14,994 nucleotides of DNA. Source: Microbacteriaceae bacterium. Lineage in GTDB: Bacteria; Actinomycetota; Actinomycetes; Actinomycetales; Microbacteriaceae. Under the pieces are notes generated by a model that was given only the letters and a program-made list of their open reading frames with translations, ran no database searches and had not been told where the DNA came from. The DNA lies in the NCBI GenBank assembly GCA_025463615.1, contig JAODAU010000009.1, forward strand, positions 1-14,994, read 5' to 3'. How positions within the stretch are numbered: position 1 is the stretch's first letter; each line of letters starts with the position of its first letter. Made by a program: the position numbers and the translations under genes. Below, in pieces: positions 1 through 7,061 of this stretch.

Positions 1-1
1 C

Positions 2-340
2 TGGCACCGCGACGACGTCGCCGCCCTCGCTCGCGGCATCGCGGCCCGCATCGACCTGGCGCGGGTGGACCTCGTGCTCACGGGTGGCGAGACCGCCCGC
101 CGGGTGCTCGACGAGGCCGGCATCGCGGCGATCACGCCGCAGCGCGAGCTCGCCCCAGGCGTCGTGCTCAGCGGCGCCCCATCGGGCGGCTCCGTCGTCA
201 CGCGGCCGGGCAGCTTCGGCGGCCCGGATAGCCTCGTGGACATCATCACCGCCCTGCGGCCGGGTTTCGGCCGCGCCGGGTGGCCCCGTGGTCCGCGCAC
301 CGATCCCCGCACCGATCCCCGAACCGAGAGGACACCATGA
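2..340 (+). CDS. Four-carbon acid sugar kinase (DUF1537/OtnK-DtnK family), C-terminal part, 5' truncated
   Basis: Only the last 112 codons are in the window; the frame is open from base 2 and ends in TGA at 338-340. The family phosphorylates C4 sugar acids such as D-threonate or erythronate at O4 with ATP. The visible part matches the C-terminal nucleotide-binding domain: an LVLTGGETA segment, then a PGVVLSG turn, then VVTRPGSFGG followed by a short helix. The stop overlaps the start of the pdxA2-like gene (ATGA at 337-340), which implies translational coupling with the enzyme that oxidises the kinase product. After the usual domain end (near ITALRPG) there is an odd tail of about 28 residues, rich in Arg, Pro, Thr and Asp, encoded partly by a 12-bp tandem repeat. 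Family assignment is secure; the exact substrate is unknown. Confidence 0.88.
   Translation, partial: WHRDDVAALARGIAARIDLARVDLVLTGGETARRVLDEAGIAAITPQRELAPGVVLSGAPSGGSVVTRPGSFGGPDSLVDIITALRPGFGRAGWPRGPRTDPRTDPRTERTP
296..328 (+). repeat. 12-bp in-frame tandem repeat in the kinase C-terminal tail
   Basis: The unit CGCACCGATCCC occurs at 296-307 and 308-319 and is followed by a degenerate third copy to about 328. The period is a multiple of three, so it encodes a repeating Arg-Thr-Asp-Pro tetrapeptide. It lies just before the ribosome binding site (GAGAGG, 326-331) of the next gene. Confidence 0.8.
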
Positions 341-1341
341 GCAGCACCGAGCGACGACCCGTCATCGCCGTAACGATGGGCGACGGGGCGGGGGTGGGGC
401 CGGAGATCTGCGTCGCCGCGGCGATCGACCCCGGCATCCTGGCGACCTGCAGGCCGGTCGTGATCGGCGACGCGGCACGACTGCGCCTGGCCGCGGAGAT
501 CATGGGGCTGGACGTGGAGATCGTGGTCGTCGACGCGATCGACGACGAACCCGGCGTCGACCCCGGCCGCATCGAGGTCATCGACCTCGGGCTGCTGCCC
601 GCCGACCTGCCGTGGGGCGTGCTCTCGCCGGTGGCGGGGGATGCCGCGTTCCAGTACATCCGCGTGGCGTGCGAGCTCGCGCTCGAGGGGCGCGTGCAGG
701 CGATCTGCACGGCGCCGCTCAACAAGGAGGCGCTGCACGCCGGCGGCCACCTGTTCCCCGGCCACACCGAGCTGCTCGCGTCGCTCATGGGCGTCGACGA
801 GGTGTCCATGATGCTGTCGACGCCGAAGCTCAAGGTCATCCACGTCACGACCCACATCGGCCTGATCGACGCGGTGGCCCGCATCGAGCCGGGGCTGGTG
901 GAGCGCACAATCCGGCGCGGCGACGAGGCCCTGCGCAGGGCGGGTATCGAGCGCCCGCACATCGGCGTGTGCGCGATCAACCCGCACGCCGGCGAGCACG
1001 GGCTGTTCGGGTACGGCGAGGAGGAGGAGAAGATCGCCCCCGGCATCCGCGCCGCCGTCGCCGACGGGATCGACGCGAGCGGGCCGCTTCCCGCCGATAC
1101 CGCCTTCTTCCTGGCCGGCCGTGGCGACTACGACCTCATCGTGGCGATGTACCACGACCAGGGGCACGGCCCGATCAAGGTGCTGGGCATCGAGGAGGGC
1201 GTCAACATCACGGTGGGGCTCCCGGTCATCCGCACGTCCGTCGACCACGGCACCGCCTTCGACATCGCGGGGCGCGGAATCGTCGACACCCGCAGCATGG
1301 TCGAGGCGCTGCGCCAGGCGGTCGAGCTCTCCGCCGTCTGA
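337..1341 (+). CDS. pdxA2: PdxA2-family 4-phospho-D-threonate/erythronate dehydrogenase (annotated often as PdxA)
   Basis: This 334-residue NAD-dependent enzyme of the PdxA family oxidises and decarboxylates a 4-phospho sugar acid, giving dihydroxyacetone phosphate in the threonate route. The ATG at 337 is chosen because it has a good GAGAGG site 5 nt upstream and overlaps the kinase stop; an in-frame ATG at 280 would run deep into the kinase gene. Visible motifs are TMGDGAGVGPE (13-23), TAPLNKEAL (125-133), GHTE (142-145), His173, NPHAGE with His217 (215-220), YHDQGH with His273 (272-277) and RTSVDHGTAFDIAG (299-312). The three histidines match the divalent-metal ligands of the family. The adjacent DUF1537 kinase argues for PdxA2 rather than the pyridoxine-biosynthetic PdxA. 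Length is normal and no damage is seen. Confidence 0.92.
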   Translation: MSSTERRPVIAVTMGDGAGVGPEICVAAAIDPGILATCRPVVIGDAARLRLAAEIMGLDVEIVVVDAIDDEPGVDPGRIEVIDLGLLPADLPWGVLSPVAGDAAFQYIRVACELALEGRVQAICTAPLNKEALHAGGHLFPGHTELLASLMGVDEVSMMLSTPKLKVIHVTTHIGLIDAVARIEPGLVERTIRRGDEALRRAGIERPHIGVCAINPHAGEHGLFGYGEEEEKIAPGIRAAVADGIDASGPLPADTAFFLAGRGDYDLIVAMYHDQGHGPIKVLGIEEGVNITVGLPVIRTSVDHGTAFDIAGRGIVDTRSMVEALRQAVELSAV

Positions 1342-1351
1342 CCGCGACGCA

Positions 1352-1392
1352 AAAGAGGAGCGCCCCGAACCGGTCCCGGGGCGCTCCTCTTT
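1352..1392. terminator. Bidirectional intrinsic terminator between convergent genes
   Basis: A perfect 15-bp stem is formed by AAAGAGGAGCGCCCC (1352-1366) and GGGGCGCTCCTCTTT (1378-1392) around an 11-nt loop. The G/C-rich core flanked by A on one side and T on the other works in both directions. It lies between the pdxA2-like stop (1341) and the convergent binding-protein stop (1407), so it probably ends both transcripts. Confidence 0.9.
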
Positions 1393-1406
1393 CGTGCGGC
1401 GGGTGC

Positions 1407-2516
1407 CTAGCCGTTCAGCCAGTTGTTGATGAGCAGGGTGTCCGCGTTGTTGTACTTCGCGATCGAGTTCACGTCCTGCGCCACCGTCTTGCCCGTGTTC
1501 GACTTGCCGAACACGTTCACCAGCGCGGCGTTCGCGCTGAGGTTGGGCTTGCTCTTCAGGTTGATCGGCGAGACACCGTCGTTCTCGGCGATCGCCGCCG
1601 ACGGTCCGGGCTGCACGGAGGCCTGGATGAAGTCCTCGGCCGAGAGCAGCTTCGTGTCGCCCTTCGGAACGGCGAACGCGTTCAGCGCGGTCACCGTGGT
1701 GTCCCAGATCGGCTGGATCTTGACGCCGGCGTTGAGCTCCACCAGCACGCGGGAGGCGACCATGATGTACATGCTCACCTGGTCGTTGGCCACATCCTGC
1801 TGCAGCACGCCCACGTTCGGCGCGAAGATCGTGTCGCTCTTGATGGTGTCCCACTTCTTGAGCGCGCGCGGCACGTCGAGCGGGTACAGCTTGTCGGCCT
1901 TCACCCCGTCCGCGAGCAGCGGGTACTCGATCATGCCGTCCTGCAGGTCGGAGACGACGCCGCGCTTGCCCGGGAACTTCTTGGTGTCGAAGAAGTCCTT
2001 GATGGTCTTCGGCGCCTTCGACGGGTCCGGGAAGTCTTTCACGTTGTAGGCGAGCATCGGCGAGTTGGTGAAGTTACCCACGTAGCACTTGCCGATCGTG
2101 CCGGCCGGGAAGTCCTTCGGGTCGAGCTTCGGCACGCTGAGCGGCTCGAACAGGGTGCCGCAGTTCTGGGTGGCGGCGTACGGGGCCACGTTCACGACGT
2201 CCCACTGGATGTTGCCGGTCTGCACCTGGGCCTGCACGGCCGCGACGCTGGCGGGCGAGGTGTTCTGGAACGTGACGTTCGGGTGGTCCTTCGTGTACGG
2301 GGTCTGCCAGGCGTCGATCTGGCCCTGCTGGCCGGCTCCGCCGTATCCCACGAAGGTCAGCGAGACCGGGCCGGTGGGGAGCTTCGGGGTGCTGGACGTG
2401 GATGCCGTGGAGGTCGGCGCCGCGGCGCCGCCCCCGCTGCACGCCGTGAGGAGCCCCCCGATGGCGACGATGCTCGCGACCACGAGCACCTTTCTCAAAT
2501 TGGACGTCGTTGTCAC
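1407..2516 (-). CDS. ABC transporter substrate-binding lipoprotein, spermidine/putrescine (PotD)-like family
   Basis: This 369-residue extracytoplasmic solute receptor belongs to a family named for polyamines that also binds amino acids and organic acids. The N-terminus is a lipoprotein signal peptide: basic start (Arg8, Lys9), hydrophobic stretch 10-23, and lipobox LLTAC with Cys26 as the lipidation site. A Ser/Thr/Ala/Pro linker follows to about residue 48. The mature domain begins with a beta strand (VSLTFVGYGG) and a Gln-rich helix typical of the family. The start is GTG at 2514-2516 with a GAGGAAGGA site upstream. It is separated from the two PotB/PotC-like permeases (5225-7021) by a cyclase and an MFS gene, and has its own long upstream region with operator-like repeats. 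The ligand is not predictable; the neighbours suggest an organic or sugar acid rather than a polyamine. Confidence 0.88.
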   Translation of the reverse strand: MTTTSNLRKVLVVASIVAIGGLLTACSGGGAAAPTSTASTSSTPKLPTGPVSLTFVGYGGAGQQGQIDAWQTPYTKDHPNVTFQNTSPASVAAVQAQVQTGNIQWDVVNVAPYAATQNCGTLFEPLSVPKLDPKDFPAGTIGKCYVGNFTNSPMLAYNVKDFPDPSKAPKTIKDFFDTKKFPGKRGVVSDLQDGMIEYPLLADGVKADKLYPLDVPRALKKWDTIKSDTIFAPNVGVLQQDVANDQVSMYIMVASRVLVELNAGVKIQPIWDTTVTALNAFAVPKGDTKLLSAEDFIQASVQPGPSAAIAENDGVSPINLKSKPNLSANAALVNVFGKSNTGKTVAQDVNSIAKYNNADTLLINNWLNG

Positions 2517-2579
2517 TTTCGTGGTCCTTCCTCGCCGGCGGGTGCCGGCTTGCGATGCTGCGGAAGTGCAGCCGATGGT

Positions 2580-2594
2580 GATCGTTATGTGAAC
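2580..2594 (+). repeat. Direct repeat copy 1, GATCGTTATGTGAAC
   Basis: A 15-nt element identical at 14 positions to the copy at 2754-2768 (T versus C at the 11th base). It lies 64 nt upstream of the binding-protein start, inside the presumed leader. The two copies begin 174 bp apart, a layout seen with looping repressors. Its role as an operator is inference. Confidence 0.6.
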
Positions 2595-2737
2595 TTGTGG
2601 TGCGCAAGGGCGATACTTCGGGTTCCGCTCGCGAAAACCGCGGAGCGGGGCGATTCACTGCCGTTTCACTGAATTCCCACCGATTCTGCGGGGGAGGGGC
2701 CCATCGTCGGGCGCGGTCTCGCTTCTCGGTAATGTTC

Positions 2738-2767
2738 ATTATGCGGCATTTAGGATCGTTATGCGAA
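2738..2767 (-). promoter_or_regulatory. Candidate sigma-70-type promoter of the binding-protein gene
   Basis: Read on the minus strand, a -35-like TTCGCA (2762-2767, four of six consensus bases) is followed after 18 nt by CATAAT (2738-2743, five of six). It lies in the most A/T-rich stretch of the region. Both hexamers coincide with copies of the repeated motif, so a protein bound there would occlude RNA polymerase. This is a pattern match only. Confidence 0.45.
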
Positions 2768-2768
2768 C
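2754..2768 (+). repeat. Direct repeat copy 2, GATCGTTATGCGAAC, overlapping the candidate -35
   Basis: This copy overlaps the candidate -35 hexamer. A weaker related copy, TCATTATGCG at 2736-2745, begins exactly 20 bp before the matching part of this one (TCGTTATGCG, 2756-2765), i.e. about two helical turns. That spacing puts both on the same DNA face, as expected for a dimer-of-dimers regulator such as an IclR protein. Confidence 0.6.
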
Positions 2769-2816
2769 ACTAACTCCAAATTCCTGAAAATCACAAGAGG
2801 CGTTACCGTGTTGCGA

Positions 2817-4184
2817 TCACCACGTGCCGCGGTGCTCGGGCACGCGCAGGATCAGCGGTGTCGAGAGCAGCAGGATGGCCGCGAACACCACGAAGATCTC
2901 GGCCAGCGCAGTGCCCGGCGAGCTGCCCTGCGCGGCTATCGCCGTCGCGATCGACACGGCAGCGATGCCGCCCGCCTGCCGGAACATGCCGCGCAGCCCG
3001 GTCACGGCCGATACCGCGTCGGGCCGCAGGTGCAGCGACGCGTTGTTGGATGCCGGCAGCGACAGCCCCATGCCGAGGCCCGTGATGCACGCGCCGACGG
3101 CGAGCCACGCGTAGGGCGAGACCCCGGCGGGCACGAGGGCGATCATCATCAACCCGCCGCTGATCGCCGCGAAGCCGATGAAGATCGGGATGCGGTACCC
3201 GGTGCGCCTCAGCATCATCACCGAGAGGCTCGCGATGAGGATCATGCCGATCGCCCGCGCCGTGAGCAGCGTGCCCGCGCCGAGCACGGGGATGCCGAAC
3301 CGCTCCTGGGCGTAGAGCGGCAGCAGCGCGGAGAGCCCGAGCATGCACGCGCCGAACAGGAAGTTGAGCGCGTTCATCGAGCCGAACCCGCCGCCGATCA
3401 GCAGGTCGGCGGGGATGAACGAGACCGGCGATCGTCGGACGTGCCGCACGAAGAAGACCCCGGCCAGGATGCCGACGGCCGACGGCACGAGGAAGAACGG
3501 GCTGAGCCATCCGGAGCCGTCTCCGAGCAGCGTGATGCCGAGCATCCCGCCCACGATGGTGAGGCCCATGAGCGCGATGCCCACGACATCGATGCGCTCG
3601 GTGCGCCCGCGCACGTTCTTCGGGAAGAAGATCACGCCGAGCACGATGAGCACCGCCCCGACCGGCACATTGACGAGGAAGATCGTGCGCCAGGAGAAGA
3701 ACGTGACCAGGATGCCGCCCAGCGCCGGCCCGATCACCCCGCCGATGGGGAAGATGCTCGAGAACATGCCGATGGCCCTGTCCCGGTCGCGCCCGAAGTA
3801 GTCGGAGACCAGCCCGGTGGCGGCCGGGATGAAGGCCCCGCCGCCGATCGCCTGCACCGCCCGCATCGCCACGAGCATGTAGATGTTCACCGACAGCCCG
3901 CAGAGCAGCGACGCGACGGTGAAGATCACGGCCGCGAGCAGGAAGATGCGCCGCCTGCCGTACATGTCGCTGATCTTGCCGGCGACGGGCATCACCAGCA
4001 CCTGGCCGAGGGCGTAGACGGTGATCACCCAGCCGCCCCACTGCACGCCCGCGTGCAGGTCGTGCTGGATGGGCGAGAGCGCGGTCGCCACGATGGTCTG
4101 GTCCACCGAGGCCATCAGCAGCGCGATGGAGACGATGAAGAAGATCAGGTGGCGCCGGGGATGTCGGTCGTCCTCGACGCTCAC
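2817..4184 (-). CDS. MFS transporter, DHA2-type (14-TMS drug/H+ antiporter-like)
   Basis: An inner-membrane major facilitator of about 455 residues, the usual length for 14-helix DHA2 proteins. Seen, counting from the GTG at 4184: the DHA2 signature VDQTIVATALSPIQHDL (27-43) in the first helix, motif A GKISDMYGRRRI (69-80), motif C GGVIGPALGGIL (148-159), and WRTIFLVNVPVG (165-176). Hydrophobic segments run through to the C-terminus. I chose GTG 4184 because it follows the cyclase stop (4189) by 4 nt. Upstream in-frame starts at 4208 (ATG) and 4226 (GTG) would overlap that gene; none has a strong Shine-Dalgarno, so the start is uncertain. Last gene of the IclR operon. It may import the substrate or export a toxic intermediate; family members are mostly exporters. 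Confidence 0.88.
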   Translation of the reverse strand: MSVEDDRHPRRHLIFFIVSIALLMASVDQTIVATALSPIQHDLHAGVQWGGWVITVYALGQVLVMPVAGKISDMYGRRRIFLLAAVIFTVASLLCGLSVNIYMLVAMRAVQAIGGGAFIPAATGLVSDYFGRDRDRAIGMFSSIFPIGGVIGPALGGILVTFFSWRTIFLVNVPVGAVLIVLGVIFFPKNVRGRTERIDVVGIALMGLTIVGGMLGITLLGDGSGWLSPFFLVPSAVGILAGVFFVRHVRRSPVSFIPADLLIGGGFGSMNALNFLFGACMLGLSALLPLYAQERFGIPVLGAGTLLTARAIGMILIASLSVMMLRRTGYRIPIFIGFAAISGGLMMIALVPAGVSPYAWLAVGACITGLGMGLSLPASNNASLHLRPDAVSAVTGLRGMFRQAGGIAAVSIATAIAAQGSSPGTALAEIFVVFAAILLLSTPLILRVPEHRGTW

Positions 4185-4188
4185 CGGT

Positions 4189-5190
4189 TCACTTGATGGC
4201 CATGGCATTCGCCGGGGACCCGACACCCCCCACCAGGTTGAGCGGCTTGGCCGTGAAGAAGAACTCGTAGACGCCGTCGGCGGCGCAGTCGCGCGCGAGC
4301 TCCTCTAGGGCGAACATCTCGCCCATCGCGAGCCCGAGCATCGGCAGCAGCGGCCGGTGCAGGCCGCCGTTATGGTCGACGCCCTTCTCCGGTTTCGGCT
4401 GGCCGGCCTGTGTCACGTCGTTGTCGGGCGTGTACGGGAAGGCCTCGATGCCGAGGTTGTCCGCCGCGACCATGGAGAAGTGGTGGTCCCAGATCCATGC
4501 CACGATGGCCCGCGTGGAGGCGAGGCCGGGCACCTTCATGCCGGCCTTGAAGGCCTTCCTGGCCTCCTCATCCATGTGGGTGCGGCAGTACTCGGCCCAG
4601 CCGGTGCGGAACAGCAGGATGTCGCCCGTCTCGAACGTGACGCCCTGGGCGGCCGCCGTGGCATCCAGGTCGTCCACGGTGATCTCGGTGACCGTCGACT
4701 GGTCGATCGGGCGACCGACCGAGGCGAGGTAGCGCTCGACGTCGAGCAGCACGCCGCGGCCCACGATGCCGGTCTCGGCCCACTTCTGGATGCCGAGCGT
4801 CTCGTTGTTCGTCTCGATCTCGTCCCTGCCGCGCCCGCCGAACCACCCGGCGCCCGGGTAGCCGATGTGCCGCAGCGCGTCGATCTGCGTGGTGCCCTGG
4901 AGGTAGAAGGAGTCGAGCCAGTCGTCGAAGTGGAACGGGTTGTTCGAGAACAGGTGGTGCTGGTTCGGCGGCCGGGTGCCGGAGGGGAACGGGTCGAACT
5001 CGCTCAGCGTGTAGTCCAGGTTGATCGTGCGTCCCTCGCGGATCAGCCCGGCGGCCTTGCGCCGCACCTCGGGGGTGAGGAAGTTGATCGTGCCGAGCTG
5101 GTCGTCGCGCCCGAAGTAGTCCCACGCGGAGCCCGGCGGATCGGCCTTCAGCAGGTCGTCGTAGCTGGGTAGTGGCATCTCCTGGGTCAC
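4189..5190 (-). CDS. Cyclase family protein (PF04199, KynB-like metal hydrolase fold)
   Basis: A 333-residue member of the cyclase/kynurenine-formamidase-like family, whose known members hydrolyse amide or ester bonds (N-formylkynurenine, isatin) with bound metal. Seen: LQGTTQIDALRHIGYPG (97-113) at the family's metal-binding motif, GRGVLLDVERY (145-155), GDILLFRTGW (189-198) and VAADNLGIE (241-249). It is longer than KynB (about 210 residues), with an N-terminal extension, as in the longer branch of the family. In the classical HxGTHxDxPxH motif both first histidines are Gln here (Gln98, Gln102), while Asp104 and His108 remain. GTG at 5190 is chosen because GAGGAG lies 6 nt upstream; the ATG at 5178 has its purine run directly abutting. 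It sits between the permease and MFS genes. Substrate unknown; probably a lactone, ester or amide acid. Confidence 0.83.
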   Translation of the reverse strand: MTQEMPLPSYDDLLKADPPGSAWDYFGRDDQLGTINFLTPEVRRKAAGLIREGRTINLDYTLSEFDPFPSGTRPPNQHHLFSNNPFHFDDWLDSFYLQGTTQIDALRHIGYPGAGWFGGRGRDEIETNNETLGIQKWAETGIVGRGVLLDVERYLASVGRPIDQSTVTEITVDDLDATAAAQGVTFETGDILLFRTGWAEYCRTHMDEEARKAFKAGMKVPGLASTRAIVAWIWDHHFSMVAADNLGIEAFPYTPDNDVTQAGQPKPEKGVDHNGGLHRPLLPMLGLAMGEMFALEELARDCAADGVYEFFFTAKPLNLVGGVGSPANAMAIK

Positions 5191-5224
5191 GCGTGCTCCT
5201 CTGTTCTGTTGTCGTGTGGTCCTG

Positions 5225-6109
5225 TCATTGCGCGGCTGCCGCCTTCGCGGGCTTCTTGCGGCGCCGGAACGCCAGCGGCAACAGGAAGGCGAGCGCCACG
5301 ACCACCACGATGAGGCTGGAGGCGGCCGAGATGGTCGGGTCGATCTCCGAGGTGACGCTGTTGTACATCTGCACCGGCAGCGTCTCGAACGTGGGGGAGT
5401 GGATGAACACCGCGATCACCACCTCGTCGAACGAGGTGACGAAGGCGAAGATCGCTCCCGTGACGATGCCGCGGCTGATCAGCGGCGCCGTGATGCGCAG
5501 GAAGGTGTGCATCGGCGGCGCGCCCAGCGAGGTGGATGCCCGCCCCAGCTGCGGGTCGAGGCTGCCGAGGGCGGCCGTGACGCTCACCAGAACGAAGGGC
5601 AGCGAGATCGCCGTGTGGGCGAGCACGAAGCCGATCAGGGTGCCCGTGAGGTGCCACTGCAGGAACGTGATGTAGACGGCGGTCGCGATCACGATCGAGG
5701 GGGCGACGAGCGGGATCATCATGAAGGTGCGGGCCGCGCGGGCGAGCCGCCCGTGCATCCGGTCCAGGGCGAGCGCGGCGGCGGTGCCGAGCACCGTCGC
5801 GACCACGGCCGTGATCACCGCGACCAGCACCGAGTTGCCGAGCGAGGAGAGCCAGGCCGGGCTGGTGAAGAAGTTCTGGTAGAGGTGCCAGGTGAAGCCC
5901 ACCGGCGGGAACGCGAAGGTGGTCGACGTGCTGAAGCTCATCGGGATCACGACGAGGGTCGGCAGCACGAGGAAGATCGCGACCACCACCCCGATGGCCT
6001 TGAGCCACCACGGGATGCTGTCGACGGCCTTCTGCGGGCGGCGGCGCGGGGCGCGCGCGGCCGTGACGGACTCGCCGGTCTGGACGGCGGCGTCTGCGAT
6101 GACGGTCAT
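5225..6109 (-). CDS. ABC transporter permease, PotC/YdcV-like (binding-protein-dependent inner membrane component)
   Basis: This 294-residue membrane subunit partners the preceding permease. Predicted helices lie near 36-58, 90-115, 128-150, 155-180, 210-236 and 262-281. The cytoplasmic EAA loop that docks to the ATPase is seen at about 190-211 (RASTSLGAPPM followed by a FLRITAPLI segment, Gly196). The C-terminus is basic and then Ala-rich. ATG 6109 has a textbook GGAGGTAACCG site; that site contains the upstream permease's TAA stop, with a gap of 3 nt, so translation is probably coupled. The N-terminus before helix 1 is hydrophilic and Arg-rich. A matching ATPase is absent from the window. 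Family call is strong; the transported solute is unknown. Confidence 0.9.
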   Translation of the reverse strand: MTVIADAAVQTGESVTAARAPRRRPQKAVDSIPWWLKAIGVVVAIFLVLPTLVVIPMSFSTSTTFAFPPVGFTWHLYQNFFTSPAWLSSLGNSVLVAVITAVVATVLGTAAALALDRMHGRLARAARTFMMIPLVAPSIVIATAVYITFLQWHLTGTLIGFVLAHTAISLPFVLVSVTAALGSLDPQLGRASTSLGAPPMHTFLRITAPLISRGIVTGAIFAFVTSFDEVVIAVFIHSPTFETLPVQMYNSVTSEIDPTISAASSLIVVVVALAFLLPLAFRRRKKPAKAAAAQ

Positions 6110-6112
6110 CGG

Positions 6113-7021
6113 TTACCTCCTGCTGGTCTCGACGGGGACGGCGCCGATCGCCGTCACGGAGCCGCCCACGCGGTTCGCCCAGGCGACGAGGGCGAGCGTG
6201 ACGACGAGGATGAACGTGCCGAGCGCACCGGCGCCGGCGAAGTCGAGCAGCTGCGTCGTCTCCTGGCCGAGGAGCTGGGCGACCAGCGACTGCTGCGGCG
6301 AGCCGACGAGGGCCGGCGTCACGTAGAAGCCACAGGCGAGCGTGAAGACGAGGATGAGCCCCGAGACCACGCCGGTGCGCGACAGCGGCCAGTAGATCTT
6401 CCAGAACGCCACGATGGGCGGCGACCCGAGGCCGCGCGCCGCGAGCAGCAGGCGCCTGTCGATGCCGCCGAGCGAGGCGTAGAGCGGCAGCACCATGAAC
6501 GGCAGCATCACCTGGCTCATCGCCAGCACGACGCCGGTGGCGGTGCCGTAGAGCACCACGTTCGGGTTGCCGAAGAAGGCGAACAGCTGCTGCACCGGCG
6601 CGTGGTTGCCGAGCAGGATGATCCAGGCGAAGTTGCGCGCCAGGGCCGAGGTCCAGAACGGGATCAGCACGATGGTGAGCATCACGCCGCGGGCGCGCGG
6701 GCCGACCCGGGTCATCAGGTAGGCGTAGGGATAGCCGAGCACCAGGCAGACCACGGTCACGACCAGCGCCGCCACGAGCGTGCGCAGCAGGATCGTCACC
6801 GTGGACGGCACCGTGAAGATCTTCACGTAGTTCTCGAACGTGAAGGATGCCGGGGCACCGAACGCCGACGGCCCGAAGCTCCGCACCACGTTCTCGATCA
6901 GCGGCACCGCGAGCACGATGATGAGCAGCGCGAGCGCCGGGATCAGTAGCAGCCAGTTGCCCGATCCGCGGGGTCGACGGGCCGCCCGGGGGGTGGCGGC
7001 TCGTGCGGTCGTTGTTGTCAT
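6113..7021 (-). CDS. ABC transporter permease, PotB/YdcU-like
   Basis: This 302-residue first permease of the ABC importer has a Thr/Arg-rich cytoplasmic start, a first helix at about 22-45, and further hydrophobic segments near 80-103, 111-137, 160-185, 215-238 and 263-284. The EAA loop is visible at about 191-217 (LLLAARGLGSPPIVAFWKIY, then WPL). The region after the second helix (GYPYAYLMTR, 96-105) is typical of PotB-like subunits. ATG 7021 has AAGGAGG at an 8-nt spacing. It follows the IclR gene by 40 nt and overlaps its successor's ribosome binding site, so iclR and both permeases appear co-transcribed. It should assemble with the downstream permease, the lipoprotein at 1407-2516 and an ATPase encoded elsewhere. 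Confidence 0.9.
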   Translation of the reverse strand: MTTTTARAATPRAARRPRGSGNWLLLIPALALLIIVLAVPLIENVVRSFGPSAFGAPASFTFENYVKIFTVPSTVTILLRTLVAALVVTVVCLVLGYPYAYLMTRVGPRARGVMLTIVLIPFWTSALARNFAWIILLGNHAPVQQLFAFFGNPNVVLYGTATGVVLAMSQVMLPFMVLPLYASLGGIDRRLLLAARGLGSPPIVAFWKIYWPLSRTGVVSGLILVFTLACGFYVTPALVGSPQQSLVAQLLGQETTQLLDFAGAGALGTFILVVTLALVAWANRVGGSVTAIGAVPVETSRR

Positions 7022-7061
7022 GCGAGTGTCCTCCTTGTCACTGCGCGCGGGCCGACGGGCG

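Larger units (their letters stand above)
2517..2816 (-). promoter_or_regulatory. Upstream regulatory region of the binding-protein gene
   Basis: This 300-bp stretch has no supported gene. Its right part (about 2730-2810) is clearly richer in A/T than the coding DNA around it. It holds a candidate promoter (2738-2767) and three copies of a TCRTTATGYG motif. No terminator hairpin is visible after the MFS stop (2817), so read-through from the upstream operon is possible. From the candidate promoter the 5' leader would be roughly 215 nt. In 2595-2730 I see no further structure. Confidence 0.6.

Noticed and set aside
280..336. Upstream ATG at 280 for the PdxA2-like gene
   Set aside because: It adds 19 residues not seen in the family and lacks a ribosome site; the ATG at 337 has GAGAGG and the ATGA overlap.
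84..2672. Very long plus-strand open frame (862 codons) over the left region
   Set aside because: It crosses the kinase and PdxA2 genes in the wrong frame and runs antisense to the lipoprotein. The composition is Arg/Gly/His-rich with no domain; it is a high-GC shadow.
2808..4196. Plus-strand open frame (462 codons) antisense to the MFS gene
   Set aside because: Charged low-complexity product complementary to transmembrane coding sequence; no ribosome site or domain.
5216..6949. Long plus-strand open frame (577 codons) antisense to both permeases
   Set aside because: Its residues are almost entirely Arg, Glu, Asp, His and Gly, as expected from the antisense of hydrophobic membrane-protein codons. 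The opposite strand has clear EAA loops and ribosome sites.
1407..7021. A polyamine (spermidine/putrescine) uptake assignment for the ABC system
   Set aside because: Family resemblance only; no ligand-specific residues can be argued from sequence, and neighbouring enzymes point to organic acids.
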